Assembly (NCBI GenBank): GCA_030248065.1
Contig: JASAMV010004297.1
Coordinates: 43,810-107,809 of the forward strand
Length of the DNA: 64,000 nt
Direction of reading: 5' to 3'
Source: Rhynchonema sp. JSB1_4
Taxonomy: Eukaryota > Nematoda > Chromadorea > Monhysterida > Xyalidae
Shown: positions 1 through 28,630 of the stretch, in pieces
How positions within the stretch are numbered: position 1 is the stretch's first letter
How the letters are laid out: each line of letters opens with the position of its first letter
Notes under the pieces: model-generated
What the model saw: only the letters and a program-made list of their open reading frames with translations
What the model was told of the DNA's origin: nothing
Database searches by the model: none
Position numbers and translations under genes: made by a program

Positions 1-110
1 GGCTCCGCCCACCAGAGGAATTTTTCGCGTTTTCGCTACTTGGGAATTTTTCACCAAATTCGGGACTTTTTAAACAAAATTCTAATTGAAAAAATATTTT
101 TCCAACCCTG
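1..110. repeat. Right end of a diverged hAT-like MITE
   Basis: The stretch is A/T-rich and ends in CCAACCCTG at 102-110. That is the terminal motif of the four complete hAT-like elements found later in the window, where it is preceded by runs of A and T. The left end is outside the window, so the target duplication cannot be tested. This is a tentative family assignment. Confidence 0.4.
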
Positions 111-149
111 AGTGGTTTGTAGAGGTGTATCAGTTTTTTTTGTTTCTTA

Positions 150-624
150 AGGTGGAATTACAGTTGGTCGACGACCTGTTGCGCCCAAAAGGTCGTCAAC
201 GACCAAGCGCCCAAATCTTGCGTTGGTTTTGGACGCCAAGTCGCGTGGTCGCAGCTGGTCGCAACTAACGAATAGAAAAGAAAATGAAAAAATAGAAGGG
301 CTCGGCCCCGAGGCTTAGGCAGGCCGGCTGCGTGAATTCTGGCAGTTGATAACGGCTTGTTTTGGTCAGAAATAATTTATAAGAAAACAGAAACTCCGTT
401 ACGACTGAAATACTGGCAATACATATCGATTTGATAGCCGACGACCACTTGCAAAATTAACATTTTTCAACTCGTGGTCGCGACCATTTTTGGCGGACGT
501 AGCAGGTCGTCGACACCCAGTTATAGTCGGTCACGCTCAACTGTAGCAGGGTGTTAGCGACCAGAATGGTCGGCGGGTCGCTGCGCCCAAAAATTGTGGT
601 CGCGACCAAACCACAATTCCACCT
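150..624. mobile_element. PIF/Harbinger-like MITE with TTA target duplication
   Basis: The element starts AGGTGGAATT and ends AATTCCACCT. These are perfect 10-bp terminal inverted repeats, extended imperfectly inward by GGTCG/CGACC motifs. It is flanked on both sides by TTA (147-149 and 625-627). A 3-bp TWA duplication is the mark of PIF/Harbinger insertions. The interior is full of short GGTCG and CGACC palindromes and has no transposase frame, so it is non-autonomous. It ends about 70 bp upstream of the ShKT exon, inside the presumed last intron. Confidence 0.6.
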
Positions 625-692
625 TTACGCGCAGTTTTTAACATCTCAGAAACATATTATTGATGTTGGTTTGCTTAATAACTTCCGTCCAG

Positions 693-835
693 CATTTCAG
701 CACCGAACCGATCCGTGCAAGGACGACCATTATTCGTGTCCATACTTGGCGAGAGGCGGACTTTGTCCGGTTGAGTCAATGAAGCGCATCTGCAAGAAGT
801 CGTGCAACTCGTGCGACCATTTTCGGGGTTATTGA
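693..835 (+). CDS. Last exon of an ShKT-domain protein
   Basis: The frame encodes a compact six-cysteine domain from DPCKD at about 710 to a final CNSC, then DHFRGY and a TGA at 833-835. The cysteine order (C-x6-C-x8-C-x8-C-x3-C-x2-C) fits the ShKT fold, which is very common at the C termini of secreted nematode proteins, including proteases, peroxidases and tyrosinases. The acceptor is either TTCCGTCCAG (exon from 693) or TTTCAG (exon from 701); both keep the domain whole. Upstream exons are missing because the window begins here and the flanking intron is filled by a MITE. The parent protein therefore cannot be named. The ShKT assignment is firm; the function of the whole protein is unknown. 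Confidence 0.75.
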
Positions 836-917
836 GCGAAAAAAAGAAAAAATGAACAATGGGATTAGTGACCAAAAGTGTTGAAATGAATTAATTCGAA
901 AAAGTGAGACAGTCACC

Positions 918-1288
918 TACAATTGGGGCCTGATCAATTGGAGCCCGATTAGAGGTAAACCTTCAAGGCTAGGTAGCCTTGGTCTCGATTGGTGAGTGCA
1001 GCCTAAGCTACAGTACCAGCTGCAACTCTGGGTGAATTCTGCACGTACGCATATAGCACGCGTACGTACGCGTGCACGACTGTGACGCTTTGGACAGAAT
1101 GCACACACAAAAGTATAGGAGGCCGAGTACACCGCGTGCACTGCGTACACAGTGTTGAAGCGGTCAAAGGCGTGCCTGCGGTGTATGCGTGCTGTATGCG
1201 TACGTGCAGTATTCACCCAGAGTTGCAGCTGGTACTGTAAGCCTGGCCCTCTGGTGGGGGCCCCAATTGCTCGGGCCCCATTTGAAGG
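918..1288. repeat. Foldback element with long inverted arms
   Basis: The two ends are inverted copies of each other. CAATTGGGGCC at the left pairs with GGCCCCAATTG near the right. Inside them, GTACCAGCTGCAACTCTGGG at about 1014-1033 is repeated in inverted form around 1213-1233. The arms together cover roughly 110-130 bp each, with gaps. No target duplication is convincing, so the superfamily is not assigned. It contains no coding frame worth calling. Confidence 0.6.
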
Positions 1289-4200
1289 ATAATAGTGTTG
1301 CGCATAATAGTGTTACGGATAAAGTTGTGTCTTTGAAGCCAGCATTGGGCCCTGAAGTACAGGGCGGAGTGGAGAATACTATGGAAGCAAGCCGGATGCT
1401 AACAAGAGGTTATAAACTTCACCAGAGTCAACCTGAACAGGCACATCGACAAGCAGACCAAAAAATAGTGCATACATATTCAGCACAAAGGAACAACATG
1501 CAGAGACCCTGTCTCAGCAAGAAAGGAAAGACCACACGGGCACATACCGCATAGTTTACCCCGGCACGGCTGATTCATTTTGTATGGTGAAACATTGCAG
1601 CCTGCTGGCTTTGGCTTGCGGTGAGACACCGCGCAAACAAAGTCGGTCAGCTTGGTCAGTAAACAAAATGAGTTGAGCGGTCAATTTCAAACTGTTTGCT
1701 AATCGTTTTACCGAAACTTTCTGCGCTGATATGACGCTGAAGTAGTCCGTAAGGTTCACACATCAACGAAAAGCGTCTGAATTCTTGAAGGTGTGAGAAT
1801 ACTTTATTGAATTGTGCTTGCTGGTCTCTGCTGATAGTTTGCTGCATTGTACCCTGCTGGTTATTCTGTATGTTTTCAAGAGCGCAAAGCTGGTTTTCAC
1901 TACTTTGTCAACATTGTATTTGAATTTGAAAAGATTATGCGAAGACCTGTTTCTGTTTAACGTTCACGCTGTTCGAGATACATATGTGCATCTCCAACAG
2001 CTTTGTTGCTTCTTTTTTACTGACAACATTTTGTTCTGTTTTCCGATCACGATTTCAAAGACCTTTCGTTGACGTTGAGTTTTTGTTTTTTTGCCTTTTG
2101 GCCCGCGGGTGAAATCGTCAAATTAAATTATCCAGGCCCCAGATAATCAGATTTAATTTAGATGGATCTGCGGCAGGATGTGGAACCAAAACGGTCGGTC
2201 GAAAACAATGATCTGTCTTACGTGAAATTTCAGCTTTCCGCCTCGGTGCTACAGACTGACCCTTGGATATGTGCGGACACTCGCATGTATTCTAAACCCT
2301 CGAGTGCAGCAACAATCCTACGAAAATATGACGATCTAATGCCGGTCACTTCGTGATTCTGAAACCTGCAACGACAATAATTGTCGGCATTTCCTCTACA
2401 TCTTTCACAATCCAATCTGACATTATTGCGGGCGACCATCTTTTGACATCTTGGCAAGCTGAAGATTTGCAGCGGAACTGGCGCAGAACCATATCTGACA
2501 GCGGAGTCGTTTTGAGGATTGTCGAATTTATCACCACAAAGGAGCTTAGGACATGAGGTTGGTTCAGATTGTCTTGCCTTGCTGTTGAAGATGTAACAGC
2601 AAACTACGCCAACACGAGACCGATTTCGGATGTGGTGTGCCGGAAAACGCAAAGAAAGAGAAAATGCTTATGCACCACCTTGTACTCAACAACGTGCAAC
2701 ATTTCCCAAATTAGCAGCCACGTCTGAATGTTTCACCAATCGGCCACCTTCGAAATCGCGCTCGTGTTGACGTAGCGTTATTATACAGGCCAAACCAAGG
2801 TGCGTTGCAGCAGTCATGTGGTCTACAAGACTTTGCAGTTAGGTTGGAATGTTCCAAGTAACTTAGTGGATGGTTTGCCCTATTGAAAAAATTACAAGCA
2901 AGGGACTAATAACTTTGCAGACAGTAACATCAACATGAAGAGCAGCTATAATTTCATTCCTTCATTTGTATCCAGGTTCTTAGTAAGTGTTCTATTATCT
3001 ACCGTTTCTACCGAAAGTTTGTTGAAGCCCGATTCCAAGGATATGCCCTGCAACTTCAAAACTGTTTCTGTGTCTTCTGTGCCCCATTTGTCATTGTTTT
3101 CTGGTGACAGTGCGGCAATTTGCATTCCAATTCCGAATTCCCGAAAACTTCACGCACAGGAGTGAGTAATGACCAAACATTGGCCGTAGTTGTGCATGTT
3201 GTGTAGTGTGTCTGCTTCAGCTGTTGTTCCGCCGCCATTACTGTCCCATTTATGTATTCAACATTTATGCAGCTTGCGAAAGACAAAAAGCTGTCAAGAT
3301 CTGCCCGTCTACCCAAGTATTTGCATCTACGTGAGTCATCTGCACTAGTTATGTCGGCAAACAAGGGACTCTCCGCTTCGGTACTTGGCTGACTGCGACG
3401 TTATGCGCGTCATTCGTTTACATATTCTGGCACTGGTCTGTTTCGGGCAGTCAATGTCTTTGTCTAGGTCGTTTTTGTGGGCTTAGCCTATATTTAGGCA
3501 AGCGAGCTAGACTAGCACACAAAACCTGGCCCTTTTGGCCTCACCAAGAATTCTTAACTGCATGGCATGAGCAAAAAAACCTGAAGATTTCGAACACCTG
3601 TAGCTCTGCAATGGTCACTGCGCGCGCCTCAGTAGTATAAACTTGTACCCCGTACATCTTCTTAGCTCACTCACTTCATCACGTAATATACTATCCGCTA
3701 AACCAGCCAGCTACACAGCTCGTCTCGTAGTAATGGTGGTATTAAGACGGGGGCAGAAGCGCAAACACGTGCGATTCGACCAGTAGTTATAGAACGTGTG
3801 TAGATACATACCTCATAAAATATACGCCTACACTCTCTGCAACATATGGTGGTGTCAGGCATAGCATCTCTTTGGTTGCAAAGCCAGACATACTGACAGA
3901 GAGACGTATGTTGTCTCAATAGCTATTAGAGCTTCACAGACGCTAGACGACTACTACAAGCTACTTTGTTCGTTTGTGTGCGTTTGAACGTGATCACACA
4001 GGCACTCATTTGACTGTTTGGGCAATGCAGTAAGTGTGTGTGTACTCTAATTGAATGATGTCTGAGCAGAAGGTCATCACCATTGGACTTTTGCAAAGTC
4101 CCCTGCCAAAACCGTCATGTTGAATGCGCTTCGGTGTTCGTCAGTGCAAAGTTTATGGGCTCTTTGCTCCCGGTTGCCGTTCCGTTAACATTACGTTTAA

Positions 4201-4723
4201 GCTGTAAAAAACATCTGATTAGTGCACAACAAACGTTAAGCCGAGCCACCGAGATCGTAAAATTGAGAGCATACCACATACACAAATGACACGTTTTTCT
4301 TTAGTTTTTACGTTCACCAATCCCTGCGCGTGCGACGTGGCAAATCGACAATTAGGCAGGCGTAAATTATTCAGTGTTGCACTCGAAACAAACAAGACAC
4401 GTCAAACAAGTCTGTCGAAAAAGCAAATTCCCGTAATCCCCAGTGGATACAAGTACTGTATGTATTTGTTTGTAAACACGAAACAACAAAAGCATGCATG
4501 GATGACACCGCTACATCCACAAGCACGTCGGGTTTGGAGTGCCCATTATGCCCCATCGCGAGGGCGAACCCTTCAAGTCATTTTTGCATGGCTGACATGG
4601 ATGCAAAACCGGTGGTCCGTGCCAGGCAGACACGGGGCGCCGGAAGAACACTTTCATGTATCACTCCTGTGCGTTTAAGTGGCAGCGGCATTTACGCTCG
4701 CGCGAAAAAGTGTGTCCGTTCTC
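1289..4723. other. Intergenic; no recognised gene
   Basis: I see no recognisable protein domain or RNA gene here. The longest frame is 140 codons on the minus strand (2230-2652), with several cysteines (LDCERC, NYCRC). A frame of that length is expected by chance once or twice in a window of this size and composition, so it is not called. Confidence 0.5.
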
Positions 4724-4924
4724 GCATGTTGGGAAAAGCTGATCCAGTTGCCTTGACATGGAGAAAACGCGAATTTTCGATTTCGCGATAGAAGGCACGG
4801 GTTGGCTCAAGGTTTGGCCCAAGCCTAAGCCTAAGCCTAACAGTAAGCCTAAGCCTAAGCCCAAGCCAAAGCCTGAGAAAAAGGGAAGTCAATTTTGAAA
4901 CTGGACTAGCTTTTCCCAAAATGC
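4724..4924. mobile_element. Mutator-like MITE carrying telomere repeats, copy 1
   Basis: The element has imperfect terminal inverted repeats of about 27 bp (GCATGTTGGGAAAAGCT at the left, AGCTTTTCCCAAAATGC at the right). It is flanked by a perfect 9-bp direct repeat, TCCGTTCTC, at 4715-4723 and 4925-4933. A 9-bp duplication is typical of Mutator-like (MULE) insertions. The centre (about 4818-4873) is a run of roughly ten GCCTAA-type hexamers, the complement of the nematode telomere unit TTAGGC. There is no transposase. A second copy lies at 29995-30158. Confidence 0.7.
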
Positions 4925-5011
4925 TCCGTTCTCCGGTTTGACGCGAATGCCCTGTCGATGTCGCGGGTTCCCGTCGGGAAAAAATGGGATGTCAGCATAC
5001 ATTATGTGACA

Positions 5012-21704
<16,693 letters not shown>

Positions 21705-23796
21705 CGTCATCAGAATATGTCGAACTAGCAACATTTATCCGTCGATCTTGTGATCCATTATGTTTTCCCAAATTGATACAAAATATCAAGAATATATTCT
21801 AGCGACATGAATTTGCATTGTATAGAGCTCTGGATTTTGAGTTCCTACTTGTACATAAGTTTTTGGAACATATTGTATTTGATTGTCTAACGTTAAACAA
21901 TGTGCTCACAAAACAACCTATGGTCTTTATGGCTTGTTTAGGTTTGTAATTTTTGTTCGTTATTGTGATTTTTCGCGTGTGCAACTCCTTTCGTTAAACA
22001 GTCGCTAATTTATCCTTCTGTCTCTGGTTTTCTTGCCATTTTCTATTTGTGTGGCTTGCATACATAGTCAGACTGCGAACCTTTTTGGCACTAAAACCAC
22101 GCATCAACATTTTACACTTAGTTCGTGAATGCCACCTCGTGTGAAATGCATACAGTGTGCTAGAAGAGCTTACATATTTCCCTGTCATTAAAACAGATTT
22201 TTTCAAGCAGCCGTATTCAATCATTGTTTGGATCCGAATTAGCAAAATAATAGCTCCGTATAATGGTTGTTTGCATGGATTCTCTTTTTTCGGTCAATCT
22301 TTTTTTACATTTTTGAAATAATCTCAAACCTCGAAAAGTTAAATTTCTTTCCTTTGGGCTCACTTGATTAGGTGTCCCATATTTATTTGCATTTGTAATA
22401 ATACTCATATTATTAATGAATATCGTATTACTTGTATTATTGTCAACGATTCCCTTGCATCTTTACATCATCTTTCAAAATCAGGCGCTTAACAATACTT
22501 TACCCTCAATTTTGTCAGCGAATTATCCTGCCAGTTATTGTCGGCCGAGTTTTTCCAATAATTATGTCATTGTTTGCAATTTCTTCCAAACTTTACACAC
22601 ACATACCATACCTTGTACGTCCGTTATTATCAATACAATCATTTTGAAAATAACCCTGCCTGTATTTTGCCTTGATTTTTCAGGCATCGTAACTAACATA
22701 TTCAGCTCCGATCGTTTCCTAACTTATTGCTTCACTGCTAACGATTTTATTGTTTCAAAACGGTGCTTTAGGTACTGTGGGCTAATTGGTTCTCCAAAAC
22801 GAGCTCTCAAGCTCATTAATTGTAATGAACCATATTGTGAAGTTTGCCCTTTCGTTTGGCGCACTGCTTCCGCGCGTCAGTTTGAGAAGGGACATTTCAA
22901 GCGTTTGAGGTCGAAAACATTTTGTGTCGCATTCCTTATTATATTGTGTGAATTGTATTACTATATTTTCATTTCATTGTATATGTGTAGCAACTGATTT
23001 GTCTAACCGTTCACACAGTAGGTCAAATCTACTGAACCACCACTTTCCACTTGCATTACTTGCTACTTGTACATATTGCTTCAAATAGAGTTTGAATTTT
23101 GTGGTTGGCGAATTGATAAAGTTTCGAAATTTTAGCAACGGGATACTATTTTCAGAAACAAAGCATATCGTTGTCTTGCGATGCTAGTAGAGCAAGGCAC
23201 CAGAAAAGCTCGCCCCCTAAGTGGTGGTTTAGGTTTTGGCACCGCTTGCAATAAACTTAGGTCGAATGATAGGCTTAAGCTGCCACTTAGGCTTGAAATA
23301 AGCCTAAGTAAAGTGAGCCTAAGCTAACACTAAAACTACCATTGGGGTTACCAGGAACATATTCCTTCAGATGCACTTCACCCATATACAATGAGACGAT
23401 TCTTCAAATTAAATTGGTTTTCGAATGGGACTGGATCATAAATCAAACAACCCACAAAACAGCATTTTTTCCAACCGGAACAGCAATTTGGCATAGTTCC
23501 GAGTCTGTTCGCAGGTTTTTCATAAAAAAACAGTCTGCCCCGTATTCATCTTTTCCAGTCTCCTGAAAGTGTTTGATGAATACTTGGCGTGGGAAACTAT
23601 GAAATTGCACCGTTTTGTTGGCTAATTCTTTAATCGTCAACGAAAATGGTCAACCCAAGTCATCGACGAAGCTGAGCACGCGTGTGCTAAGGTTATGTAT
23701 GTGCATTTGATAAACAACGCGTTTGACATTACAGGCCAAAACAGCCCAAAATGAGCGCGCGAACATGATATTAAAGGGAAAATGTGCAGCCTATAA
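21705..23796. other. 3' flank of the Ena gene; no recognised gene
   Basis: This is A/T-rich sequence with no recognised domain. A 193-codon frame at 22416-22997 starts with a hydrophobic stretch and is rich in Phe, Ile, Leu and Cys. It lies in a T-rich segment, where stops are depleted, and I do not call it as a gene. At 23246-23330 there are scattered AGGCTTA/TAAGCCT motifs in both orientations, which are degenerate telomere-like hexamers. Confidence 0.5.
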
Positions 23797-24532
23797 CAGT
23801 GGTTTTTTAAAAAAAAATTTTTTTTTTTTATTAAAAAAAAAATTTTTTTTTTAAAAAAAAAATTAGTTACAAAATTTAAAAAAAAAATATTTTTTTTTAT
23901 TATTTGAAAATTCGAAAATTTCTCTATTTTTTTGCTCTAAAAGTGCTATTTTTTGGATAAAAATTGCTACTGTTAACATCACCCGACCCTACCATGGGTG
24001 TATTGGGTGCCATAATCGTTGTTTTGTGGCATCTAGACATAGTGCACACACTCACATGGCCTCTCATATGATTACACATGTACATGTGACTGGGTGGGCA
24101 TGCATTTATCCATGCAACAGACCCGAAAGCAGTGATTCGGTGTGATATTCACTCTATATTTACACTGTTTGTCACATATTTGCATTGGTCGTGTACCAAG
24201 AGGCAATAGTTTCACCCAAATTTACCGTCTTGAGTGTCACAAAGCCACACCAAGGCACCCACACCACGTGGAGGAAGTGTACGGGTGTGTACCTGACTAC
24301 TGTTGGTACTCATTGACCATTGTTTAGTATTGTTTTCGTGTCGTGAGTGCTTTATATGCACTTACCACACGTTATGGAAGAAAAATGCCACTATTTTTTG
24401 CTTTAGCGCTCATTTTTTTTCGTTTCTGGCAGTTTTTGGCTGGAATAAAAAAATTTTTTTTTAAATTAAAAAAAAATTTTTTTTAAAAAAAAAAATGGGG
24501 TTTGAATAAAAAAATTTTTTTATTAACCACTG
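23797..24532. mobile_element. hAT-like MITE, CAGTGGTT family
   Basis: The element starts CAGTGGTT and ends AACCACTG. It is flanked by 8-bp repeats differing at one base (GCCTATAA at 23789-23796, GCCCATAA at 24533-24540). Blocks of A and T lie just inside both ends, as in the CAGGGTTGG family. The 8-bp duplication and CAG...CTG termini fit hAT elements. There is no transposase frame. Confidence 0.65.
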
Positions 24533-24640
24533 GCCCATAACACACTGATCGTATCTTTTCCGTTGACCACGTTGGTCCGTCGCTACCACTTTTTCGTTGA
24601 CGACCATTGCTGTTGACCTGCGTTAACCACTTTGAATATA

Positions 24641-24752
24641 TGTAATGTACTGAGTGCAGTAATGTTGGTCTGGTTCGCCGACAGACCGATTCGCCAGGGC
24701 TCGTCAGTGCGAACGCCTCTGGCAAATTTGCCTCCAAAAGCCCCACCAGCAG
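24641..24752. repeat. Dispersed repeat, GTACTGAGTGCAGTAAT family, copy 1
   Basis: About 112 bp are closely repeated at 46416-46534 in the same orientation. Shared blocks include TAATGTACTGAGTGCAGTAA, CTCGTCAGTGCGAACGC and GGCAAATTTGCCTCCAAAA. The two copies differ by small indels. The ends and class are unknown. Confidence 0.7.
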
Positions 24753-25135
24753 AAAGCTCTTGTGCCGTTCTATATCATACATTCTGGATAGCATCTGTTG
24801 CGGGGTGCACATTTGATAGCACTCGAAAATTTTTGTGCTCGGACAATTTATGTATGTATACGTATGTATGTATGTACATGTCTATGGCTTTTCCTTATTC
24901 CGAACATGTCTCAACTGCCTTTTAATCGCGTGGCGGGTATTCAGTTTTTTTTTCACCGGTTGGCTGCCAGCACTGTCTGATTTCTACCCCGATGGGCCGC
25001 GGTAGTTTCTTACGCATGTGTTTCAGCTGTCACTGCGAAATTTCAGACATATTATGCTTCATTTCCATTTGTGGTTTTGCACCTCCAGTGCCAGGTGAAT
25101 AATGCAAACGCCCGTAGGCAAATCCTGTTAAAAAA

Positions 25136-25306
25136 TCTATACTACTAAAACAGGAAGACGTCTGTGTGTGTGGCCCCCTCCCTCGGGGGCACGGGTCACT
25201 TTTCACGGGTAGCTTTGGGTATGCTAACGGGTCTTCGGGGGGGGGGGGGGGGGGCACGGCACGGGCGCGGCGCTGTAGCCGGGCCGTAGGCACGGGTCCC
25301 GTCTAG
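25136..25306 (+). mobile_element. Mini-Helitron (non-autonomous)
   Basis: The element begins TCTATACTACTAAAACAG and ends with the hairpin ACGGGTCCCGT followed directly by CTAG. It sits between an A and a T (A|TC...CTAG|T), with no target duplication. These are the structural marks of Helitrons: 5' TC, 3' CTRR, a 3' hairpin and insertion into AT. It is only 171 bp and GC-rich in its 3' half, with a run of about 16 G near 25238-25253. It has no Rep/helicase. The hairpin lies closer to CTAG than usual, which lowers the confidence a little. Confidence 0.6.
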
Positions 25307-25568
25307 TAAAGGAGAAAGATCAGCTTGATGCTTGATCGGTTTTTTTTAACCGCGGACAAAGCTCATAAAGTTGATCTGAAGCAAATGTCCCATGGTAACA
25401 TTATGTAGCTGGGCTGTTTTCATTGTCCAACGTTAGTTCTGTATAGGTGCACAACTGCGCCAATGTAAAGACCATAAAAATGGTGGAGTTATGGTTGGTA
25501 TGAAGCATTTCTGTGGCTTATTATTAATGGAATCAAAACAATCGTGTCGTTAAAAGCAGCACTGGTAT

Positions 25569-25796
25569 TGGGTGATATTTTCGAAACGGTGTAAAGGTCA
25601 GTTGTGTGTATAGGTCGGTGGAAGACTCGGTCGACAGCTCAGTGTGATAGTCCTCGGTGTAAACTTGAAACATTCCACGTTAATAACAGGCAATGTTTCA
25701 CGTTTACACCGAGCTACGCCGACTGAGCTATCGACCGAACTTCACGCCGACCTTTACGCCCAACTGACCTTTACACCGTTTCGAAAATTCCACCCA
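25569..25796. repeat. Foldback element
   Basis: The left end, TGGGTGATATTTTCGAAACG followed by GTGTAAAGGTCAG, is matched in inverted form by CTGACCTTTACACCG followed by TTTCGAAAATTCCACCCA at the right. Further inverted matches (GGTCGG/CCGACC, CGGTGTAAAC/GTTTACACCG) continue inward, so most of the 228 bp can fold on itself. No target duplication was found. Confidence 0.6.
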
Positions 25797-26678
25797 TTAA
25801 CGACCGTGTTTGGAGCAACGTTGATGAACGCCCCTCGAAAACGACTTACACTACAGTGATCAACACAAGTGGTCACATCACCTCGTCAACTCACAGCTGG
25901 TCCCGACCGACTGAGTGCGAGAAATGATACATGGCATTCGGGGTGAGCTGACACACCAGCGGATCCAGGGGGCCACAGGGGCCTGGGCCCCACTGTGTTC
26001 AAAGTGGCCCCTAAAATGTGCCACCATGTCCGAGAGAAGAAGGCAAAAGGACCCCCTAAATCGCAGGATTTTCGCTCTAACCCGCTTCAAAGGTCCAAAA
26101 ATAGTGCTATACACCCATGGCATTCAAATTTGGCTGTCGCCCGTGCAAAAAGTGCCAAATTTTTGTGCGCTGCGCGCGCATAAGCTCATATTTTGTATGG
26201 TGGACCGCTTGAGTTGACCATTGTAATGGAAGCCCGCGGAAATGCGGTTTTTTTGTGCACACCACACACCGCACTAATACAGCGGTGCTGGTGTACCCAT
26301 TACCATGACGTCTTGCTGCGTTGACGGCCGGCATTTACGATGTGCGTTAACCACACGGACATAAGCCTTATCTTGAAGTGCGCGTATGGTGTGTACCTGC
26401 CGAAAGTGCGGATGAGTTTGGTTCTGGGCCAAACCAGAAATTCGCATTTATACATGCTTCTGATCTTCATTTGTATTTTGCTCTTAGTTTAGCCTGTACG
26501 CTTCGTTATCAACTGATTGCGCAGCTTGACGCTTCGTTTCAGGATTTTAGTTTAAATCAGAATTGTTTCGAAATTTGACCATTGCTCTTTTTGAAAAGAG
26601 CTGAACACGTACGTCCGTACGTACAATGTGTTTTCAACGTAAACAATTTCTTATTTAATGCGGAATGGCACCCGTGAT

Positions 26679-27434
26679 CAGGGTTGGATTAAAAAAAAAA
26701 GTAAAAATTTTTTTGTAAAAAAAAAATTTTTTTTTATTTTAAAATTTTAAAAAGTAAGTCCACTTTTTTTATTATTTTTCCCCTTTTTTTCGTTATTTTC
26801 TCACTTTTTTAAGGTAAAAATGTATGTTTTCATGCGTTTTATTGCTCATCATTCTCAAAAAATCGCCTGCGGCGCTTATATTTCAGTTTAAAATGGCGTT
26901 GTAATGGACTCATACAGTTCCCAGACATCCCAACAATCGCTGCACGTATAATATAGGACACCCCATACCGTATACTGTGCAGTTATTGAGCTATCGACGT
27001 AAGCTATCGACAGACTCCACTTTGCTCGCCTATTTGCAGTTGTGTGGATTTGTCATTTGTTGCTTTTGTCACACAACATGAGTGTGGTGTAACTCTTTAT
27101 CTCTCTTCAAATTTATCCCCAAATTCACAAACAGAAGGTTGGTCTTCCCTTTGTCATATATGCCCACAGAGTTACCTTCGGGCGGGTTCTCAAATTATGA
27201 CCAAATGGGCTAGATCGCAGGTGATCGACATAAACATGCAAGTCAGTGGAGAAGTTCTCTTTAGTGTACCTCAAAACATACCTAAGTAACATGATTTCAG
27301 AAATTTAATTTTTCTAGAAACCAATTTTTTGGGGGTCCGGAATAAAAAAAAGTGATTTTTAAAAAAAAATTTTAAAAAGTTTTTTTTTTAAAAAAAAAAG
27401 TTCGATAATAAAAAAATTTTTTAATCCAACCCTG
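26679..27434. mobile_element. hAT-like MITE, CAGGGTTGGATT family, copy 1
   Basis: The terminal inverted repeats are CAGGGTTGGATT and AATCCAACCCTG. A perfect 8-bp target duplication, CCCGTGAT, lies at 26671-26678 and 27435-27442. The element is 756 bp, with long A/T blocks inside both ends and a conserved central part of about 400 bp. The central open frame (27044-27289) is shared among copies only as DNA and resembles no transposase, so this is a non-autonomous element. Copies 1 and 3 are in one orientation and copies 2 and 4 in the other. Confidence 0.85.
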
Positions 27435-28023
27435 CCCGTGATACAGACTCGCTTGTGAACGGAGCGGTTAGGGGCTGTGTCTGTACCGCTTTTTTGGTTC
27501 CAAACTTGTAAGCATGTATGAGCACCACATGGAACGCATGCTGTCCATACAAACGTGATCAAATCCAGCAGCAAGCCAGCATGTATGGCCGAAACTCTGC
27601 ACCGTAATTCGTGCTTATTTGCTTCGCTTGGCCTTTCCCTGCTTCATTCATGAATAGCTATATACGTTGGTTGAATGGTCTGTAATTTCTAGGTTAGGGT
27701 CTATCGGTTACTCTTAATGTGAAATGAAAGGCCGTATGGGGGCCACCGATTCAGTCACAGTCACGAGACACATATAGTGCCAAGGAACAGCCTTTTTTTC
27801 AGTGCCCCGATCCGTTAAACAACAAGACCAGTGCACATACGACATGATTTTTTTGACATGCACTAGTACTGGCGTATACCTATTTCGAACTTTTTTTGAT
27901 TAATTTCATGTGCGTGTGCGTGTTAGTGAAACGCGGGCTTTTCGTGCCGTTATGTTTATCGGACCAAGGTTGACGTTTACATCATGTCTCATGTCTAAAA
28001 ATTCATTTTTATTCAATTTTCAG

Positions 28024-28127
28024 ATCTCTAAAACAAAGGGAAGCATAAAAAAATTAAACACAACCGATTATGTCTATTTATTCGTGCGTAATTTGGACCA
28101 CAATTGTGTGGGTCGCCTTCAGTTCAG
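28024..28127 (+). CDS. Candidate exon, unknown protein
   Basis: An open frame is bounded by a good acceptor (AATTTTCAG at 28023) and a donor (TTCAG|GTTGGT at 28127). It reads ISKTKGSIKK, then DYVYLFVRNLDHNCVGRLQF. It is phase 0 in and phase 2 out. It lies about 800 bp upstream of the exon at 28927, but that exon needs a phase-1 partner, so at least one more exon would be required to join them. No family is recognised. This is a candidate only. Confidence 0.3.
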
Positions 28128-28352
28128 GTTGGTTTTACCCGACAAACAATTGTTTGAACTTGAGCTTTTATGTTAACTTGACTTATTCTTGTTTGTCCTC
28201 CGAACAGTCCTAGTTTCTACCAGCTTAAAGATCGTTCACGGGGGAACAACTTCTGTCCTGGTCAAAATTAAGTGATGCTCCAAACGCAATCACAAACAAA
28301 AGTACATACCACATACAATGCGGATTGTCTACAAGCTGAAAATGGGGAGCCA

Positions 28353-28630
28353 TTACGGATGTAATAACATGCCCTTGCCATGCCGGAAACCATCCGCCCC
28401 TCTCATGGCAGGCTGTATTCCACCCTCCAGCACTAACAATGAATAACTAGTGTCGAAAAGTAATGACCGAACGTGCACTTCCGGTGACTGTTTCCGACCG
28501 GCGTGTGGTAAATAGTGAGTCACAGAGAGCACAACAGTGTGCCAAAGATCATCGGTCAGAAAAGCGACATCGAAAGTGTAAATCTCAGTGGATTTGGCGG
28601 ATCCGCTCACTTTTTGATAGGTATGCTTTT
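28353..28630 (-). CDS. Candidate minus-strand exon with a laminin-G-like motif
   Basis: The reverse strand is open through EIYTFDVAFLTDDLWHTVVL and later YSLLVLEGGIQ. A strand-loop with LTDDLWHTVVLSV followed by VLEGG resembles the D-x-WHxV...GG pattern of laminin-G domains, but only about 60-70 residues are open and no neighbouring exon was found. The frame ends at a stop near 28353, and its upstream side meets a foldback repeat at 28631. It could be a decayed exon or chance. Confidence 0.2.

Noticed and set aside
2230..2652. 140-codon Cys-containing minus-strand frame
   Set aside because: Length is within chance expectation and no domain or splice context supports it.
27044..27289. Open frame inside the hAT-like MITE (and its counterparts in the other copies)
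   Set aside because: It reads on different strands in different copies, has no transposase features, and its conservation reflects recent copying.
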